From: Granulicella paludicola | GTDB lineage: Bacteria > Acidobacteriota > Terriglobia > Terriglobales > Acidobacteriaceae | Direction: 5' to 3' | Length of the DNA: 64,000 nucleotides | Assembly (NCBI RefSeq): GCF_025685545.1 | Contig: NZ_JAGSYC010000023.1 | Coordinates: 62,001-126,000, forward strand | In this document: positions 1 through 9,076 of the stretch, one piece after another | Layout: each line of letters opens with the position of its first letter | Numbering within the stretch: the first letter of the stretch is position 1 | Made by a program: the position numbers and the translations under genes | Notes under the pieces: model-generated | Databases searched by the model: none | Told to the model about the DNA's origin: nothing | Seen by the model: only the letters and a program-made list of their open reading frames with translations

Positions 1-1606
1 TCTGCGGTGTCTGAAACAGCACCTGCTGGATGTTTACGACTTCCGTTCTACCGAGGTACTTGGCAATCACGGAGCCGGAGACAGGAATGTTCGATAGCGC
101 GCCTTTGCGTCTCGTCCCTGTTGGCGAAAGAGCCAGATTGGCCCCCACCTGCACCGTCGTTGAAACATTCGGCACAGCACCGATCCATTCAACCGACACA
201 GGTCCAGTGATCGAGGTATCGAAGCCGAGGTCACCATAATGCTCCGGAGCTGTGACGTCCATGATGGTGCGTAATGGGATCCTCGTCACCGTCGCATTTA
301 CATAGGCATGATTTGGCGCTGGTACCACTTTGCCTTCGAGTGAGCCATGCGTTGCGTCGACTGGAGCCGTACCTAGCCAGTTCTCGATACGCAGCGACCC
401 CTGTGCCTCACCGCCCGTTGGAAACACACCAAGCAAATCCGGGAACGCAAGGGTCTCCGGTGTGATGTGCAGGACAGCATGACCGTTAATGCCGTGCAGT
501 CGCACATCCTCGGTCACATAATCGGCACCATGCAGCAGGATGTTCCCGCTCACCAAGTAGGCAGTGTTGCAATCAGGCGCGGCGGCTGGAACCTTGCTCG
601 CCGGTATCGTCGCTTTGCGTTTTTGCCAAAAGTGGGGCTTCTTTGCGGGCGCAGGCGGGCTCGCCAGGCAGGTGTGTCCCTGCATGTCGATGTCTGCAAG
701 GCCGCCGTTTAATCCATCGACGTCCGCAAGATATCCCACCTGCTTCAGGTCGACCTTGCCCTTCGCAAACACCTTCCACGCTGGTTTATTGAAGTGGTTC
801 AAACTCCCAGCGATCGTCAGCTTCGTATCCGTGCCGGAAGCGAAGGTGAGCGTCTTCAAGTCGGCCGCGTCGCGACCCACTTCCGCAGAGAGATGCAATC
901 TGGACTGGACCTCGGGCTTCACTGCCATCTGCGTGCGCAGGTTGCCAAGATCCACCGTGATGCCATAGCGATCCGACTTGCGGATGTATGCTACCTCCGC
1001 TTGCAGGTCGTTTGCGGCGAGGTTTAGTGGGATTGCCTTGTCGTTCACCACAGTAATGCCGTTGACCAACTCCACCTTCGTTGCCTGCAAATCGAGCAGC
1101 GTGTCTTGAATGGGCTCTGTACTGGCGCTGGGGTGCTTCGGTACCGGTGCGTTCGTGTGCCCGTCTTTATCCACGATCAGGTGGAAGTGAGGCTGCTCTA
1201 CGCGAAGCAAATTTAAGCCGATGCGCGAATGCACCGTCTGGCCCGCAACGTGATTCATGAAGGTGTTGATCTTCACGCGAACAAGAATTTTGCCGACCGA
1301 CAGGTAGGGCGATTCACCAGCGGGCTCGCTGCCGTGGACGACGAGGTTGTCCGCTTCGATTGCAAGGTGCCACAGGCTGAACTCGATGCGACCAAGTTCT
1401 ACGTGGCCTCCCAGTGAATCTTCCAGAAGGCTGGTCACCTCTTTTCCAACGCGACGCTGGAAATCATCTGTGGTGGTATAGAGAGCCGCCGCTCCCAGAA
1501 GCACCACGATGCCTCCGACCACCCACGCGAGTAAGGTCAGCACACGCCGAGTTACAGAATGCGTGGGCGGAGTCGCGTTCGAGTTAGTCTCCGGTGTCTG
1601 AGTCAT
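1..1606 (-). CDS. TamB/AsmA-like translocation-assembly protein, N-terminal part, cut by window edge
   Basis: The frame is open from an ATG at 1606 to the window edge, about 535 residues, so the C-terminus lies outside. The protein starts with a short polar tail and one membrane anchor (about residues 20-42). An AsmA-like segment follows (around LGRIEFSLWHLAIEADNL), then long beta-rich sequence typical of TamB-type proteins, which span the periplasm and pass lipids or barrel substrates to the outer membrane. Its ATG overlaps the TGA of the SurA-like gene (ATGA at 1606-1603), so the two are translationally coupled. Being last in an operon behind an Omp85 protein supports a TamA-TamB-like pairing. 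The TamB name is a family inference because the diagnostic C-terminal domain is not visible. Confidence 0.75.
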   Translation of the reverse strand, partial: MTQTPETNSNATPPTHSVTRRVLTLLAWVVGGIVVLLGAAALYTTTDDFQRRVGKEVTSLLEDSLGGHVELGRIEFSLWHLAIEADNLVVHGSEPAGESPYLSVGKILVRVKINTFMNHVAGQTVHSRIGLNLLRVEQPHFHLIVDKDGHTNAPVPKHPSASTEPIQDTLLDLQATKVELVNGITVVNDKAIPLNLAANDLQAEVAYIRKSDRYGITVDLGNLRTQMAVKPEVQSRLHLSAEVGRDAADLKTLTFASGTDTKLTIAGSLNHFNKPAWKVFAKGKVDLKQVGYLADVDGLNGGLADIDMQGHTCLASPPAPAKKPHFWQKRKATIPASKVPAAAPDCNTAYLVSGNILLHGADYVTEDVRLHGINGHAVLHITPETLAFPDLLGVFPTGGEAQGSLRIENWLGTAPVDATHGSLEGKVVPAPNHAYVNATVTRIPLRTIMDVTAPEHYGDLGFDTSITGPVSVEWIGAVPNVSTTVQVGANLALSPTGTRRKGALSNIPVSGSVIAKYLGRTEVVNIQQVLFQTPQ

Positions 1607-2394
1607 GGCGCTGGCTGTCCTGGGTGAAAGATGACGACACCGCCCTGAGCACGCAGGGTCTGCAGCCAGTCGTTCAGAAGCTTCGAAACCTCCTGCTCGA
1701 TGAGCACTTGCGCGATACGGTCCTGCACCTTCTCTAGCGGCGGTGCCTGCGCCTTCGCGGCTTTATAACGCGGCAACATCGTCTTCTCGTAGTAGTCCGC
1801 AACGGTCTTGTCGTCGACTCGAACGCCGCTGCGGAACCGCGCCTCGATGAACGAAAGCACCTGCAAGCGCAGTCGCCATTGATCCCGAAAACTAGCTGCG
1901 GTAAACCCCTGAGTGTTCAAGTATTGATTCCAATTTGTGTCGCTGTCGCATTGGTGTTGCGAACACGCTGGAATCGTCTGCCGCAACAAACCAATCTGTT
2001 TGTCGAGTTCGTCATCCGCGATGGGAGGCTGGTCCTGTAATTGGATCTGCTGCAGAATGAGCTGCCGATTGATCAATCGCTCAATCGCCGCATCGCGTGA
2101 GGAAGCCACAGTGTGCGAAGCTTCTTTATCCGCGTTGGGATCGAAGTTCAATTCCTGGAAACGCAATTCCTTGTCGACATCGCTATCGAGAATCAGATCG
2201 CCATTCACCACCGCCACCGAGCGGTCAAATTGGTTCGACCCATTCGAACTATCCGCTACCGAACGAGCGGGCGTTATCACCACCGGCTTCTTCGGAGCAG
2301 CCGATGTCTGCGCACCGCAAGGAAGCAGGAACAAGAGCGCCAGAGCCGGCGACAGCGTGAGGGCTTGCAAACGAGTTGGAAAGATGCGGCTCAT
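1603..2394 (-). CDS. SurA N-terminal domain-like periplasmic chaperone without PPIase domain
   Basis: 263 residues. A signal peptide is visible at residues 1-32 (hydrophobic run LSPALALLFLLPCGAQ). A SurA/PpiC N-terminal fold follows, with the typical opening FDRSVAVVNGDLILDSDV, the INRQLILQQ helix and a C-terminal helix ending in a VIFHPGQP-type strand. SurA proteins escort unfolded outer-membrane proteins to the BAM complex. Full SurA (about 430 residues) has one or two parvulin domains. I see none here, so this should be a holdase only. It begins 4 bases after the BamA-like gene and overlaps the TamB-like gene by 4 bases, so the three form one operon. Confidence 0.8.
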   Translation of the reverse strand: MSRIFPTRLQALTLSPALALLFLLPCGAQTSAAPKKPVVITPARSVADSSNGSNQFDRSVAVVNGDLILDSDVDKELRFQELNFDPNADKEASHTVASSRDAAIERLINRQLILQQIQLQDQPPIADDELDKQIGLLRQTIPACSQHQCDSDTNWNQYLNTQGFTAASFRDQWRLRLQVLSFIEARFRSGVRVDDKTVADYYEKTMLPRYKAAKAQAPPLEKVQDRIAQVLIEQEVSKLLNDWLQTLRAQGGVVIFHPGQPAP

Positions 2395-2398
2395 ACGC

Positions 2399-5300
2399 TT
2401 AGAAGCTCTGACCGATGCTGAAGAAAAAGTTGAAATGGCTGGCCTGTCCTACATACGGCAGAGCGCCGGTATAGTCGTCGAAGACCGGATAGATCGGCGG
2501 ATTGAGGTTATAGCTGAAATCTGCACGTAGAGGCCCAACCGGTGTGTTGTATCGAAGCCCAACTCCGAGGGCATGGGAGTAGTAGTTGAAGCTGCAGGTT
2601 CCTACAGCGTTGTCCTGCTGCGTTGCGGTAGGAGTCGTTCCTGGAGCTACGCCTGCAATAGTCAAATTACGGCAGGTCCCGCGATTGGGCTGGCGGAAGT
2701 TTTTAATGCTCTTGAACATGTCCCCGGGCTTCTGGAAGGCATTTCCCATGTCGTGAAATAGAACGAAGGAGACGCTATCGCCGACAATGGGCAAGGTCGG
2801 CGGAGGCAGGCGCAGTTCGAATGAATTTACGACTACCGCAGAGCCACCGACCGGGTAGCCCGTCGTAAGATCGCGGGGGCCGGCGTCGTTGATACCGAAG
2901 CCGCGGTGGGAGGTTGCGCCGCCCGCGTAGAGGCGCTCCGGTAAGGGAATCGCGTTGCAGGTCGGGTTGGTGTTGAGCAGCGTGCCTGCGCAGGCGGTGG
3001 AGCTGACGCCAATCTGTCCGCCGGCGTTATCGGCGTTGGGGTTGGGCCCCCAGCTGTTCTCAAATCCGATGCGCGTGTTGCGGGCAAACACATACTTCTT
3101 CTTGCCAAAGGTGTAGTACGTCGACTCTGACAGATCGACCTTATTGAAGTCCGTTCCAGAACCGAACTTGGACGACGCGAAGAACTCCTGCAACGAAAAA
3201 AATTGCCCCTTGCCCGCATTCAGCGGGCTTGGATCGCGCGTATCGTGCAGCCATGTGAATGCCGGACCGCCTACGATCACCGGCTCCGAAAGCTGGTTGA
3301 TGAGGTTCGGCGTGATCTCCAGCGAGTTCTGGTCGATCGACACGCGCCGATATTGGAAGTCGTAGATAAAGGTGTCCGCGCGCTTTACCTTCTCCGTGAT
3401 GCGGAAGTCGCCCTGCAACGTCTTGGAGGAAAAGGTCGTGATGTCCTGCACGTTGGAGTAGCCGCCCGAAAGCGTAGCCGTGAGCTTCGGACGTCCAAAG
3501 AACTGAGGGCTGTTGTAGCTCAGGTTGGCAATCTCTTCCAGCAGACCGTAGGTCGTATGCAGCGTGATCGAGTCTTGCGTTCCGCGCACATTGATGCGGG
3601 ATATATCCAGCGAAACCCGTGGACTGACGCCAGCCTTGCCATTTTGCGCCGCAGTCGAGCCGCGCGTCTCGCCCGGCACAACGGCAGGCGTTCCCGTCTG
3701 CGCCTCAAAGCCGAAGCCATAGGTTACGTCCCAGCGCTTTGCCTCATAGAGCTGCACCAACACGTTCTTGTACGGAGCGACACCATCGGGGTCCTGCGTG
3801 GCGACGTTGACCTCGTTGAACTCGGCCAGGTTGTACAAGTTGCGCTGCGTCTGAAGCAGTGCTGCCTGATCCAGCGGCTGACCTGCTTTTACCTTTAGCT
3901 GGTTCTGCACCACTGACGGTTTCGTGTGCTCGATGCCCGTCAGCAGCACGCGGTCGATGTTGACCTTCTGGCCTTCCACGATCTTCAGCGATACATCCGT
4001 CTTATCGCTGCCTTCCACGTTGCTGTCACGAGCAATATCGACACGCGCGTGATCGTAGCCAAGGGAAAGGTAGTAGCTGAAAACCGCATCGCGGTCACCT
4101 GAGAGAGTTACGAATGAAAATGGCTGACCTGTCTGCGAGTTCAGCAACGCCTTCACCGCATCCATTCGAGCCGGATCGACTCCCACAAGCTGTACCATAC
4201 CAAATTTGCGTTGCTTACCTTCTGCGACCTTGAAAGTGACCTGGATCTGCGCGGTTTTCAACTTCCGGCCATCGGACGCGGTGTCCATGTCCTTCACCGT
4301 CGGCGTGACCTTGACATCTTCGAAGCCATTGGCGCGATAGAGACCTTCGATGGAGGAGACATCGGCGCTGAGAAGAGTCGAGCTGTAGCGTCCACTACGC
4401 TGGTAGTTATCGCCCTTCTTCACGCGAAGCAACTCTTCAAGGGTGTCGTGGTCGAAGTACTTGTTGCCGACGATCGAAACCTGCGTGACCTTATGTGTCG
4501 TTCCCGGCGTCACGTCGTACTGCACAGTGACCTTCTTCGTATCTTTGCCGGTCATGGCGACGGTGACCGTCGCGTCGAAGTACCCTCGCTGCTGCAAGTA
4601 GTCGCGGATGTTGAACGACCCTTCGTTCAGCAGGTCGTTATCGACTGTGCCTTCCTGATAGATCGGCACCAGCAACTTCATGCGTGACTTCGAAAGCTTG
4701 GCACCGTTGATTATGATCTCGACAATCGGACCCTGGTTCGCGGCAAAGTCATAATCCATCTGGCTGCGCGGCTGGTTATAGGCCGAGTCCTGCAGACTGA
4801 TCGTGCCTTCAAGCCGCTGGTTCTTCTGGTAGTACGAACGCACGCCCGATAAGGCATTGCTAACTGTATTGCGTGTCACCTTGGCATGGCAGGTCTTGTT
4901 CAGCTTGGTCGCGATGCGGCCACAGTTCAGGCTGCCCTTCTTGCGGAAGTCCGTTACCGAAATACCCGCGTCAGCACCATCAACCTTCACATCGCCTACG
5001 CGTGCCTGCACGCCAACGTTGACGGTAAAGGTCGCATCGACCTGGAAGCCTAGATCATCCACTTTCGTCTGCTGTGTGATGACCGGCTCTTGATAGCCAT
5101 TTTGCGCAAGCACCTGCTTGATGCCGTCGACTGCGGCGGGAAGGTCAGCCTCAGAGAATGGTGCTCCGGGGTCGAGTTTTGTCGACGACTCCAGCAGCGA
5201 GGAGAGACGATCTTCCCTGACGCCAATGATGGTGACACGGCCCACGAAGTATCGCGGAGTTCCGGAGAAGACCAGCACCAGCGTCTTGCCGCTGTTTGCA

Positions 5301-5713
5301 CCGGGCTGCCCGTAAACGGAGATGTCGCGATATCTCCCCGTGGCGAAAAGCTTCCGCAGATCAGCGCGAACATCTTCGGCGTTCAGCGGCGTGCCAGCCT
5401 TCTGCTTCAGGTCGCCGATGATGGGGTCGGTATCGCTGAAAGTGACACCCTCGAAGCGAACCGCTTCTACCTGAACTCCCTGCTGTGACCAGATGCTGCT
5501 AGACAACGCGGGCAGAGGATTTTGAACAGCTGTGTCTGCTGCTGGCTGTGTCGTGGCAGCATCAGGCGATTGAGCGAGAGCAAGATTCGTGCAAAGCGCA
5601 AATGACGCGGCACAGAGGAGCGCAGGCAGTCGATACGCCTTGCGTGCAAGCACCCAGGGAGAGAAGAGATGATGTCCGTTTTTTTGAAAGAGTGCAAATA
5701 CCGGACGAGCCAC
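2399..5713 (-). CDS. Omp85 family outer-membrane assembly protein (BamA/TamA-like)
   Basis: 1104 residues, longer than E. coli BamA (about 810). The start is GTG at 5713 with AGAGGA seven bases upstream. A signal peptide ends near residue 48. Repeated POTRA-like beta-alpha-alpha-beta-beta units fill roughly residues 75-680, more than the usual five. A C-terminal barrel carries the Omp85 lid-loop motif SHRGFGINDAGPRD and ends in a terminal Phe (FSIGQSF). The protein should insert beta-barrel proteins into the outer membrane. The SurA-like and TamB-like genes directly downstream leave open whether it acts as BamA or as TamA. The divergent gene starts about 200 bases away, so the promoter lies in 5714-5916. 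Confidence 0.9.
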   Translation of the reverse strand: MARPVFALFQKNGHHLFSPWVLARKAYRLPALLCAASFALCTNLALAQSPDAATTQPAADTAVQNPLPALSSSIWSQQGVQVEAVRFEGVTFSDTDPIIGDLKQKAGTPLNAEDVRADLRKLFATGRYRDISVYGQPGANSGKTLVLVFSGTPRYFVGRVTIIGVREDRLSSLLESSTKLDPGAPFSEADLPAAVDGIKQVLAQNGYQEPVITQQTKVDDLGFQVDATFTVNVGVQARVGDVKVDGADAGISVTDFRKKGSLNCGRIATKLNKTCHAKVTRNTVSNALSGVRSYYQKNQRLEGTISLQDSAYNQPRSQMDYDFAANQGPIVEIIINGAKLSKSRMKLLVPIYQEGTVDNDLLNEGSFNIRDYLQQRGYFDATVTVAMTGKDTKKVTVQYDVTPGTTHKVTQVSIVGNKYFDHDTLEELLRVKKGDNYQRSGRYSSTLLSADVSSIEGLYRANGFEDVKVTPTVKDMDTASDGRKLKTAQIQVTFKVAEGKQRKFGMVQLVGVDPARMDAVKALLNSQTGQPFSFVTLSGDRDAVFSYYLSLGYDHARVDIARDSNVEGSDKTDVSLKIVEGQKVNIDRVLLTGIEHTKPSVVQNQLKVKAGQPLDQAALLQTQRNLYNLAEFNEVNVATQDPDGVAPYKNVLVQLYEAKRWDVTYGFGFEAQTGTPAVVPGETRGSTAAQNGKAGVSPRVSLDISRINVRGTQDSITLHTTYGLLEEIANLSYNSPQFFGRPKLTATLSGGYSNVQDITTFSSKTLQGDFRITEKVKRADTFIYDFQYRRVSIDQNSLEITPNLINQLSEPVIVGGPAFTWLHDTRDPSPLNAGKGQFFSLQEFFASSKFGSGTDFNKVDLSESTYYTFGKKKYVFARNTRIGFENSWGPNPNADNAGGQIGVSSTACAGTLLNTNPTCNAIPLPERLYAGGATSHRGFGINDAGPRDLTTGYPVGGSAVVVNSFELRLPPPTLPIVGDSVSFVLFHDMGNAFQKPGDMFKSIKNFRQPNRGTCRNLTIAGVAPGTTPTATQQDNAVGTCSFNYYSHALGVGLRYNTPVGPLRADFSYNLNPPIYPVFDDYTGALPYVGQASHFNFFFSIGQSF

Positions 5714-5916
5714 CGGGAAATCCTCTCAGACTTTGGCGTGCAATCTACAGTTTGCGGTAGTGAGAGGCGAGCTGCCCATAACCGACGGAGAGGACAATTT
5801 CAGCTTCTAATATGAGCCGCGTCAGATTCTTCGTATCTAATCTTACAGATACAGGTTCGGTCTCGCAGGTTGCCTGATCGCGACTGTGCGGTGTTGACGA
5901 CCTTATACTTTAGACG

Positions 5917-6972
5917 ATGCCTGTTTCAGCTCATGACCCCGCCGTGATTGACGATCGAGAGAGATATTCGCGCCAGGTTCTGTTTGCCGGGATCGGCGAT
6001 GCGGGACAGCAGCGGCTCAGAGCTGGTCGCGTCGCGATTGTGGGCGTTGGAGCGACTGGAGCGGCGACTGCGGGGCTCCTGGCGCGCGCAGGCGTCGGTC
6101 AGCTGACACTGATTGATCGCGACTTCGTAGAGCCTTCGAACCTGCAGCGGCAGATGTTGTTCGATGAGCAAGATGCGCTGGATGCATTGCCAAAGGCTGA
6201 GGCAGCGCGGAGGCAGCTAGGACGGATTAATTCGAGCGTGTCGGTAAACGCGCAGATCGCTGATCTCGTTCCGGCGAACATTGAGGCGCTTTTGTCAGAG
6301 AGCGATCTGGTTCTGGACTGCACCGACAACTTCGAAACACGCTATCTGCTGAACGATTACGCGGTTGCCAACGGAAAACCGTGGATTTATGCGGCAGCTG
6401 TTGGCGCTTTCGCGGTGACAATGAATATTCTGCCTGTGGGCGAAGAGCGGACAGCTTGCCTTGCGTGCATCTTTCCGGCGATGCCGAGCGGAAATGTGGA
6501 AACGTGCGATACAGCTGGGATTTTGTCGACTGCGGTGAATTATGCAGCGTCAATCCAAGTGACTGAGGCGATGAAGTTTCTGACTGGGCAAGCGAAGCTG
6601 ATGCGGCGATCGCTGATCTCGGCTGATCTTTGGAGCGGCGAACGATCTGAGATTGCGACTGGAAAGCCGCGGAAGGATTGCGATGTTTGCGGAAAGCGCG
6701 TGTTCAAGGCGCTTTCAGGCGAAGGAAGACCTCACATTACGCTTTGCGGGCGGAACTCGGTGCAGATTCATGAGCATTCGCGGCCGACAGATTTAGCGGC
6801 TTTGAGAGCGCGATTGGAACCTTTGGGAACTGTTCGCGCGAATGGAATGCTTTTGCGGTTTGAACGTTCGCCTTACACAATTACAGTTTTTCCGGATGGA
6901 AGAGCTTTAGTTCAAGGAACGACTGATGTTGGTTTGGCGCGGTCGCTGTATGCGCGATTCATCGGCAGCTGA
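5917..6972 (+). CDS. ThiF/MoeB/HesA-type adenylyltransferase (E1-like)
   Basis: 351 residues. The Rossmann ATP-binding loop GVGATG is at residues 43-48 and the acidic/Arg patch IDRDFVEPSNLQRQ at 66-79. The catalytic Asp region DCTDNFETR is at 134-142. Two zinc CxxC pairs are at 181/184 (CLAC) and 255/258 (CDVC), and the candidate thiol-acceptor Cys is at 197 (ETCDTAG). Such enzymes adenylate the C-terminal Gly-Gly of a small sulfur carrier (ThiS or MoaD) for thiamine or molybdopterin synthesis. The last 80 residues are family-variable. No carrier gene is adjacent, so the pathway cannot be assigned. A TATACT hexamer ends 7 bases before the ATG and there is no clear RBS, so the message could be leaderless. 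Confidence 0.9.
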   Translation: MPVSAHDPAVIDDRERYSRQVLFAGIGDAGQQRLRAGRVAIVGVGATGAATAGLLARAGVGQLTLIDRDFVEPSNLQRQMLFDEQDALDALPKAEAARRQLGRINSSVSVNAQIADLVPANIEALLSESDLVLDCTDNFETRYLLNDYAVANGKPWIYAAAVGAFAVTMNILPVGEERTACLACIFPAMPSGNVETCDTAGILSTAVNYAASIQVTEAMKFLTGQAKLMRRSLISADLWSGERSEIATGKPRKDCDVCGKRVFKALSGEGRPHITLCGRNSVQIHEHSRPTDLAALRARLEPLGTVRANGMLLRFERSPYTITVFPDGRALVQGTTDVGLARSLYARFIGS

Positions 6973-7032
6973 GATACCCCTCTCCCTCCCATACTTTTGG
7001 AGCTAAACTCTTCTAAGGATTGGATTTAGGTC

Positions 7033-7255
7033 TGGACCGGAGGTGCAGAGAGATTGAACCCACCGTTCTTTCTCTCTGCTGTTATTTTAGCAGTGGGGTC
7101 GGTCTTAGTCGAGCAAATTCTCGCGCTGGCGAGCGACGAATCACCAGCTTAGCTGACGGTAAAACTGTTCGCGCTGAAGGGGCATCCAGGGTTGCGGGGA
7201 CCCGAGTTCCACAGGCAGGATGCAACCTTCGGCGGAAAGGCTGCCTCTTAGCCTT
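7033..7255 (+). ncRNA. ssrS: Probable 6S RNA
   Basis: This gene-free stretch folds like 6S RNA, the long hairpin that mimics an open promoter and sequesters RNA polymerase. A closing stem pairs GAGG-CAG (7040-7048) with CTGCCTC (7241-7247). The 5' bubble strand reads TTGAACCCACCG (7054-7065), resembling the CTGAACCGAT block of other 6S RNAs. The small bubble hairpin CTGCT/AGCAG is at 7076-7093. The apical hairpin CTCGC-GCTG-GCGAG is at 7120-7133, and the 3' bubble side contains TTCGGCGG (7229-7236). Ends are approximate. The identification is by eye; a covariance-model search would decide it. The length of about 200 bases fits. Confidence 0.55.
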
Positions 7256-7341
7256 ATAGACACCCTCTGCACTGTTCCGATAATTTCGGTATGGTGAAGT
7301 TGCGGTTCATCTTGCTTCATTCCGCAAGGCAATCGATTTCC

Positions 7342-8004
7342 ATGAACCTACAAGGCACAACAAGCATGCAGACCAAAGCCGCACCTGGGTTCTTTAAGCG
7401 GAACCCACCGATCGAAGGCGAGGCAGAGGCCATCGAGCGCGCCAAAAATGGCGACGCCGAGGCGTTCTCGTTCCTGTACGGGTTGCACAAGCGCCGCGTA
7501 TATACCCTGACCCTGCGTATGCTGGGCAACGTCTCCGAGGCGGAGGACATGACGCAGGAGGCTTTCCTGCACCTTTTCCGCAAGATCGGCAGCTTCCGCG
7601 GCGAGAGCGCGTTTTCGACCTGGCTTCACCGCCTGACGGTGAACCTTGTGCTGATGCACTTGCGCAAGAAGGGCCTGCAGTTGGTCTCGCTCGAAGAGAC
7701 GATCAATCCTTCCGAGGATGATGCTCCGAAGCGTGATTTTGGCGCGCGCGACCCGAGCCTTGCCGGATCAGTGGACCGTGTGACGCTCGAGCGCGCGGTG
7801 GCTTCCCTGCCGCCGGGATACCGCATGGTGTTCCTGCTGCATGACGTAGAAGGATTTGAGCACAACGAGATCGCAACGATGCTCGAGTGCTCGACTGGCA
7901 ACAGCAAGTCGCAGCTGCACAAGGCCCGCCTGAAGCTGCGCGAGCTGCTGCGCCAGCCCGAAAACCTGGTCGCGCTCGAAGCCATGAAGGAGGCGAAACG
8001 ATGA
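7342..8004 (+). CDS. RNA polymerase sigma-70 family sigma factor (ECF/RpoE-like)
   Basis: About 220 residues. The sigma-2 region includes LTLRMLGNVSEAEDMTQEAF and FSTWLHRLTVNLVL. The sigma-4 region contains LPPGYRMVFLLHDVEGFEH and a helix-turn-helix ending in STGNSKSQLHKARLKLRELL. It redirects RNA polymerase to a dedicated promoter set. Three in-frame starts are possible (7291, 7342, 7366). I chose 7342; 7366 has an AAGG about ten bases upstream and is equally credible. Its stop overlaps the ATG of the next gene (ATGA), so a coupled partner, probably regulatory, is made with it. The probable 6S RNA lies directly upstream. Confidence 0.92.
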   Translation: MNLQGTTSMQTKAAPGFFKRNPPIEGEAEAIERAKNGDAEAFSFLYGLHKRRVYTLTLRMLGNVSEAEDMTQEAFLHLFRKIGSFRGESAFSTWLHRLTVNLVLMHLRKKGLQLVSLEETINPSEDDAPKRDFGARDPSLAGSVDRVTLERAVASLPPGYRMVFLLHDVEGFEHNEIATMLECSTGNSKSQLHKARLKLRELLRQPENLVALEAMKEAKR

Positions 8005-8276
8005 AAGACCTCTCGACTGCAAACTTTGACACGATGACGACGGACGAGTTCCAGGAGTACCTGCCGGAGCTGTTCGCCGAAGGTGGCGGCAACGTCAGCA
8101 AGGACCCGCGGTTCGCGAAGTTTCTGGAGAACAATCCGGTGTGCGCCGAACTGGTGCATGACCTGGAGACGATCGCCGAGACGGCCAAGAGCCTGTTCGA
8201 GCCGACGCACGAGCCCAGCGATGATCTGTGGAACAAGATCGCTGGCAAGCTGCATGAGCCTGAAGAAGAGAACTAG
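8001..8276 (+). CDS. Small protein coupled to the sigma factor, possible anti-sigma regulator
   Basis: 91 residues, soluble and acidic. It begins at ATG 8001, which overlaps the sigma-factor stop and has GAAGGAGG upstream. It is predicted to be mostly helical, with DEFQEYLPELFAEGG near residue 16 and a C-terminal LWNKIAGKLHEPEEE. There is no zinc (HxxxCxxC) motif and no membrane segment, so it is not a standard anti-sigma factor of the ZAS class. Translational coupling to the sigma gene and a shared strong terminator suggest it modulates that sigma factor. This is inference; I do not recognise the family. Confidence 0.8.
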   Translation: MKDLSTANFDTMTTDEFQEYLPELFAEGGGNVSKDPRFAKFLENNPVCAELVHDLETIAETAKSLFEPTHEPSDDLWNKIAGKLHEPEEEN

Positions 8277-8289
8277 TTTGGTTGATGGA

Positions 8290-8317
8290 AAGGCCCCGCG
8301 AGAGCGGGGCCTTTTTT
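8290..8317 (+). terminator. Intrinsic terminator after sigma-factor operon
   Basis: Perfect 8-bp stem GGCCCCGC / GCGGGGCC with loop GAGA, followed by six T. It lies 14 bases after the small coupled gene. Confidence 0.9.
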
Positions 8318-8408
8318 GCTTTGTTTGCCCCTTACAAACATCTGGCCAAATGTCACATTGTTGGTACACTACCGGCTACCACAACCCTGATGAGCAAAGT
8401 GGCTTAAG

Positions 8409-8831
8409 ATGGCTACGACGCATTTCTATGGCGACGCAGAGCGATGGAATCGATTGCTGCTCTGGCTCGGCTTCAGCGTTCTCATGTCACTGGCACCGTT
8501 GGGTATCAACTTTCTTCTCGTGCGTGGCGAAGCAGGGTTCAACTTTGCCAAAACCTACGATAAAGGTGAGTTGTTTCTGATCGCCACGGCGCTTTGCGCC
8601 GACGCGACGGGCAGGCTATTCAATCACAAAGGGAATACAAAGGTCCTGACGACCCTGTTCATGATCGTGACTGTCTTTCTTTTGTGCTGGAGTACAATCG
8701 AGTGCGGATTGGTGGCGAGGCAGGTGTATCTAGATCAGCCGATCAGCCTCACCATAGGCAGCGATTCCCTGAAGTGCTTTTTAGGAACTGTCTGTGTCGG
8801 TCTTGGCGCCATTCTGTTGGAGGATTCATGA
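8409..8831 (+). CDS. Hypothetical polytopic membrane protein
   Basis: 140 residues with about four hydrophobic segments: roughly 17-38 (LLLWLGFSVLMSLAPLGINF), 53-66, 80-98 (VLTTLFMIVTVFLLCW) and 120-137. The family is not recognised. The stop TGA overlaps the ATG of the next small gene (ATGA at 8828-8831), so the pair is co-translated. The codon mix is less GC-biased than in the neighbouring sigma-factor operon. The pair sits between two nearly identical terminators, which suggests it was inserted or duplicated into this spot. RBS support for the start is weak. Confidence 0.7.
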   Translation: MATTHFYGDAERWNRLLLWLGFSVLMSLAPLGINFLLVRGEAGFNFAKTYDKGELFLIATALCADATGRLFNHKGNTKVLTTLFMIVTVFLLCWSTIECGLVARQVYLDQPISLTIGSDSLKCFLGTVCVGLGAILLEDS

Positions 8832-9043
8832 TTCCTAATCTCGCTCTTTTCGCTGGAGTTATCTCGCTACTGGCAGCTGTAGCGAAATACAGTATGGATC
8901 GGCATCGAGGGCGGGCGGGTTCCTCGAAGCTTAGGGTATCCATCGGAGATCAGTCGATTGATGTGAGCAATCTATCGGCTGAACAGGTGACCGCTCTGGT
9001 AACTGCTTTGACAGAACAGACCAGCACGCGAAAAGCTGCATGA
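8828..9043 (+). CDS. Small single-pass protein with beta-beta-alpha tail
   Basis: 71 residues. An N-terminal membrane helix (residues 2-20, IPNLALFAGVISLLAAVAKY) is followed by a basic linker. A compact tail, LRVSIGDQSIDVSNLSAEQV and onward, looks like two strands and a helix. Its layout recalls the small effector-associated constant component (EACC1) proteins of conflict systems, but I could not test this, and no effector gene is adjacent. It is coupled by ATGA overlap to the upstream membrane protein. Confidence 0.65.
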   Translation: MIPNLALFAGVISLLAAVAKYSMDRHRGRAGSSKLRVSIGDQSIDVSNLSAEQVTALVTALTEQTSTRKAA

Positions 9044-9076
9044 GCCTGATTTAGAGAAATGGGTTTTGATTTTGAG

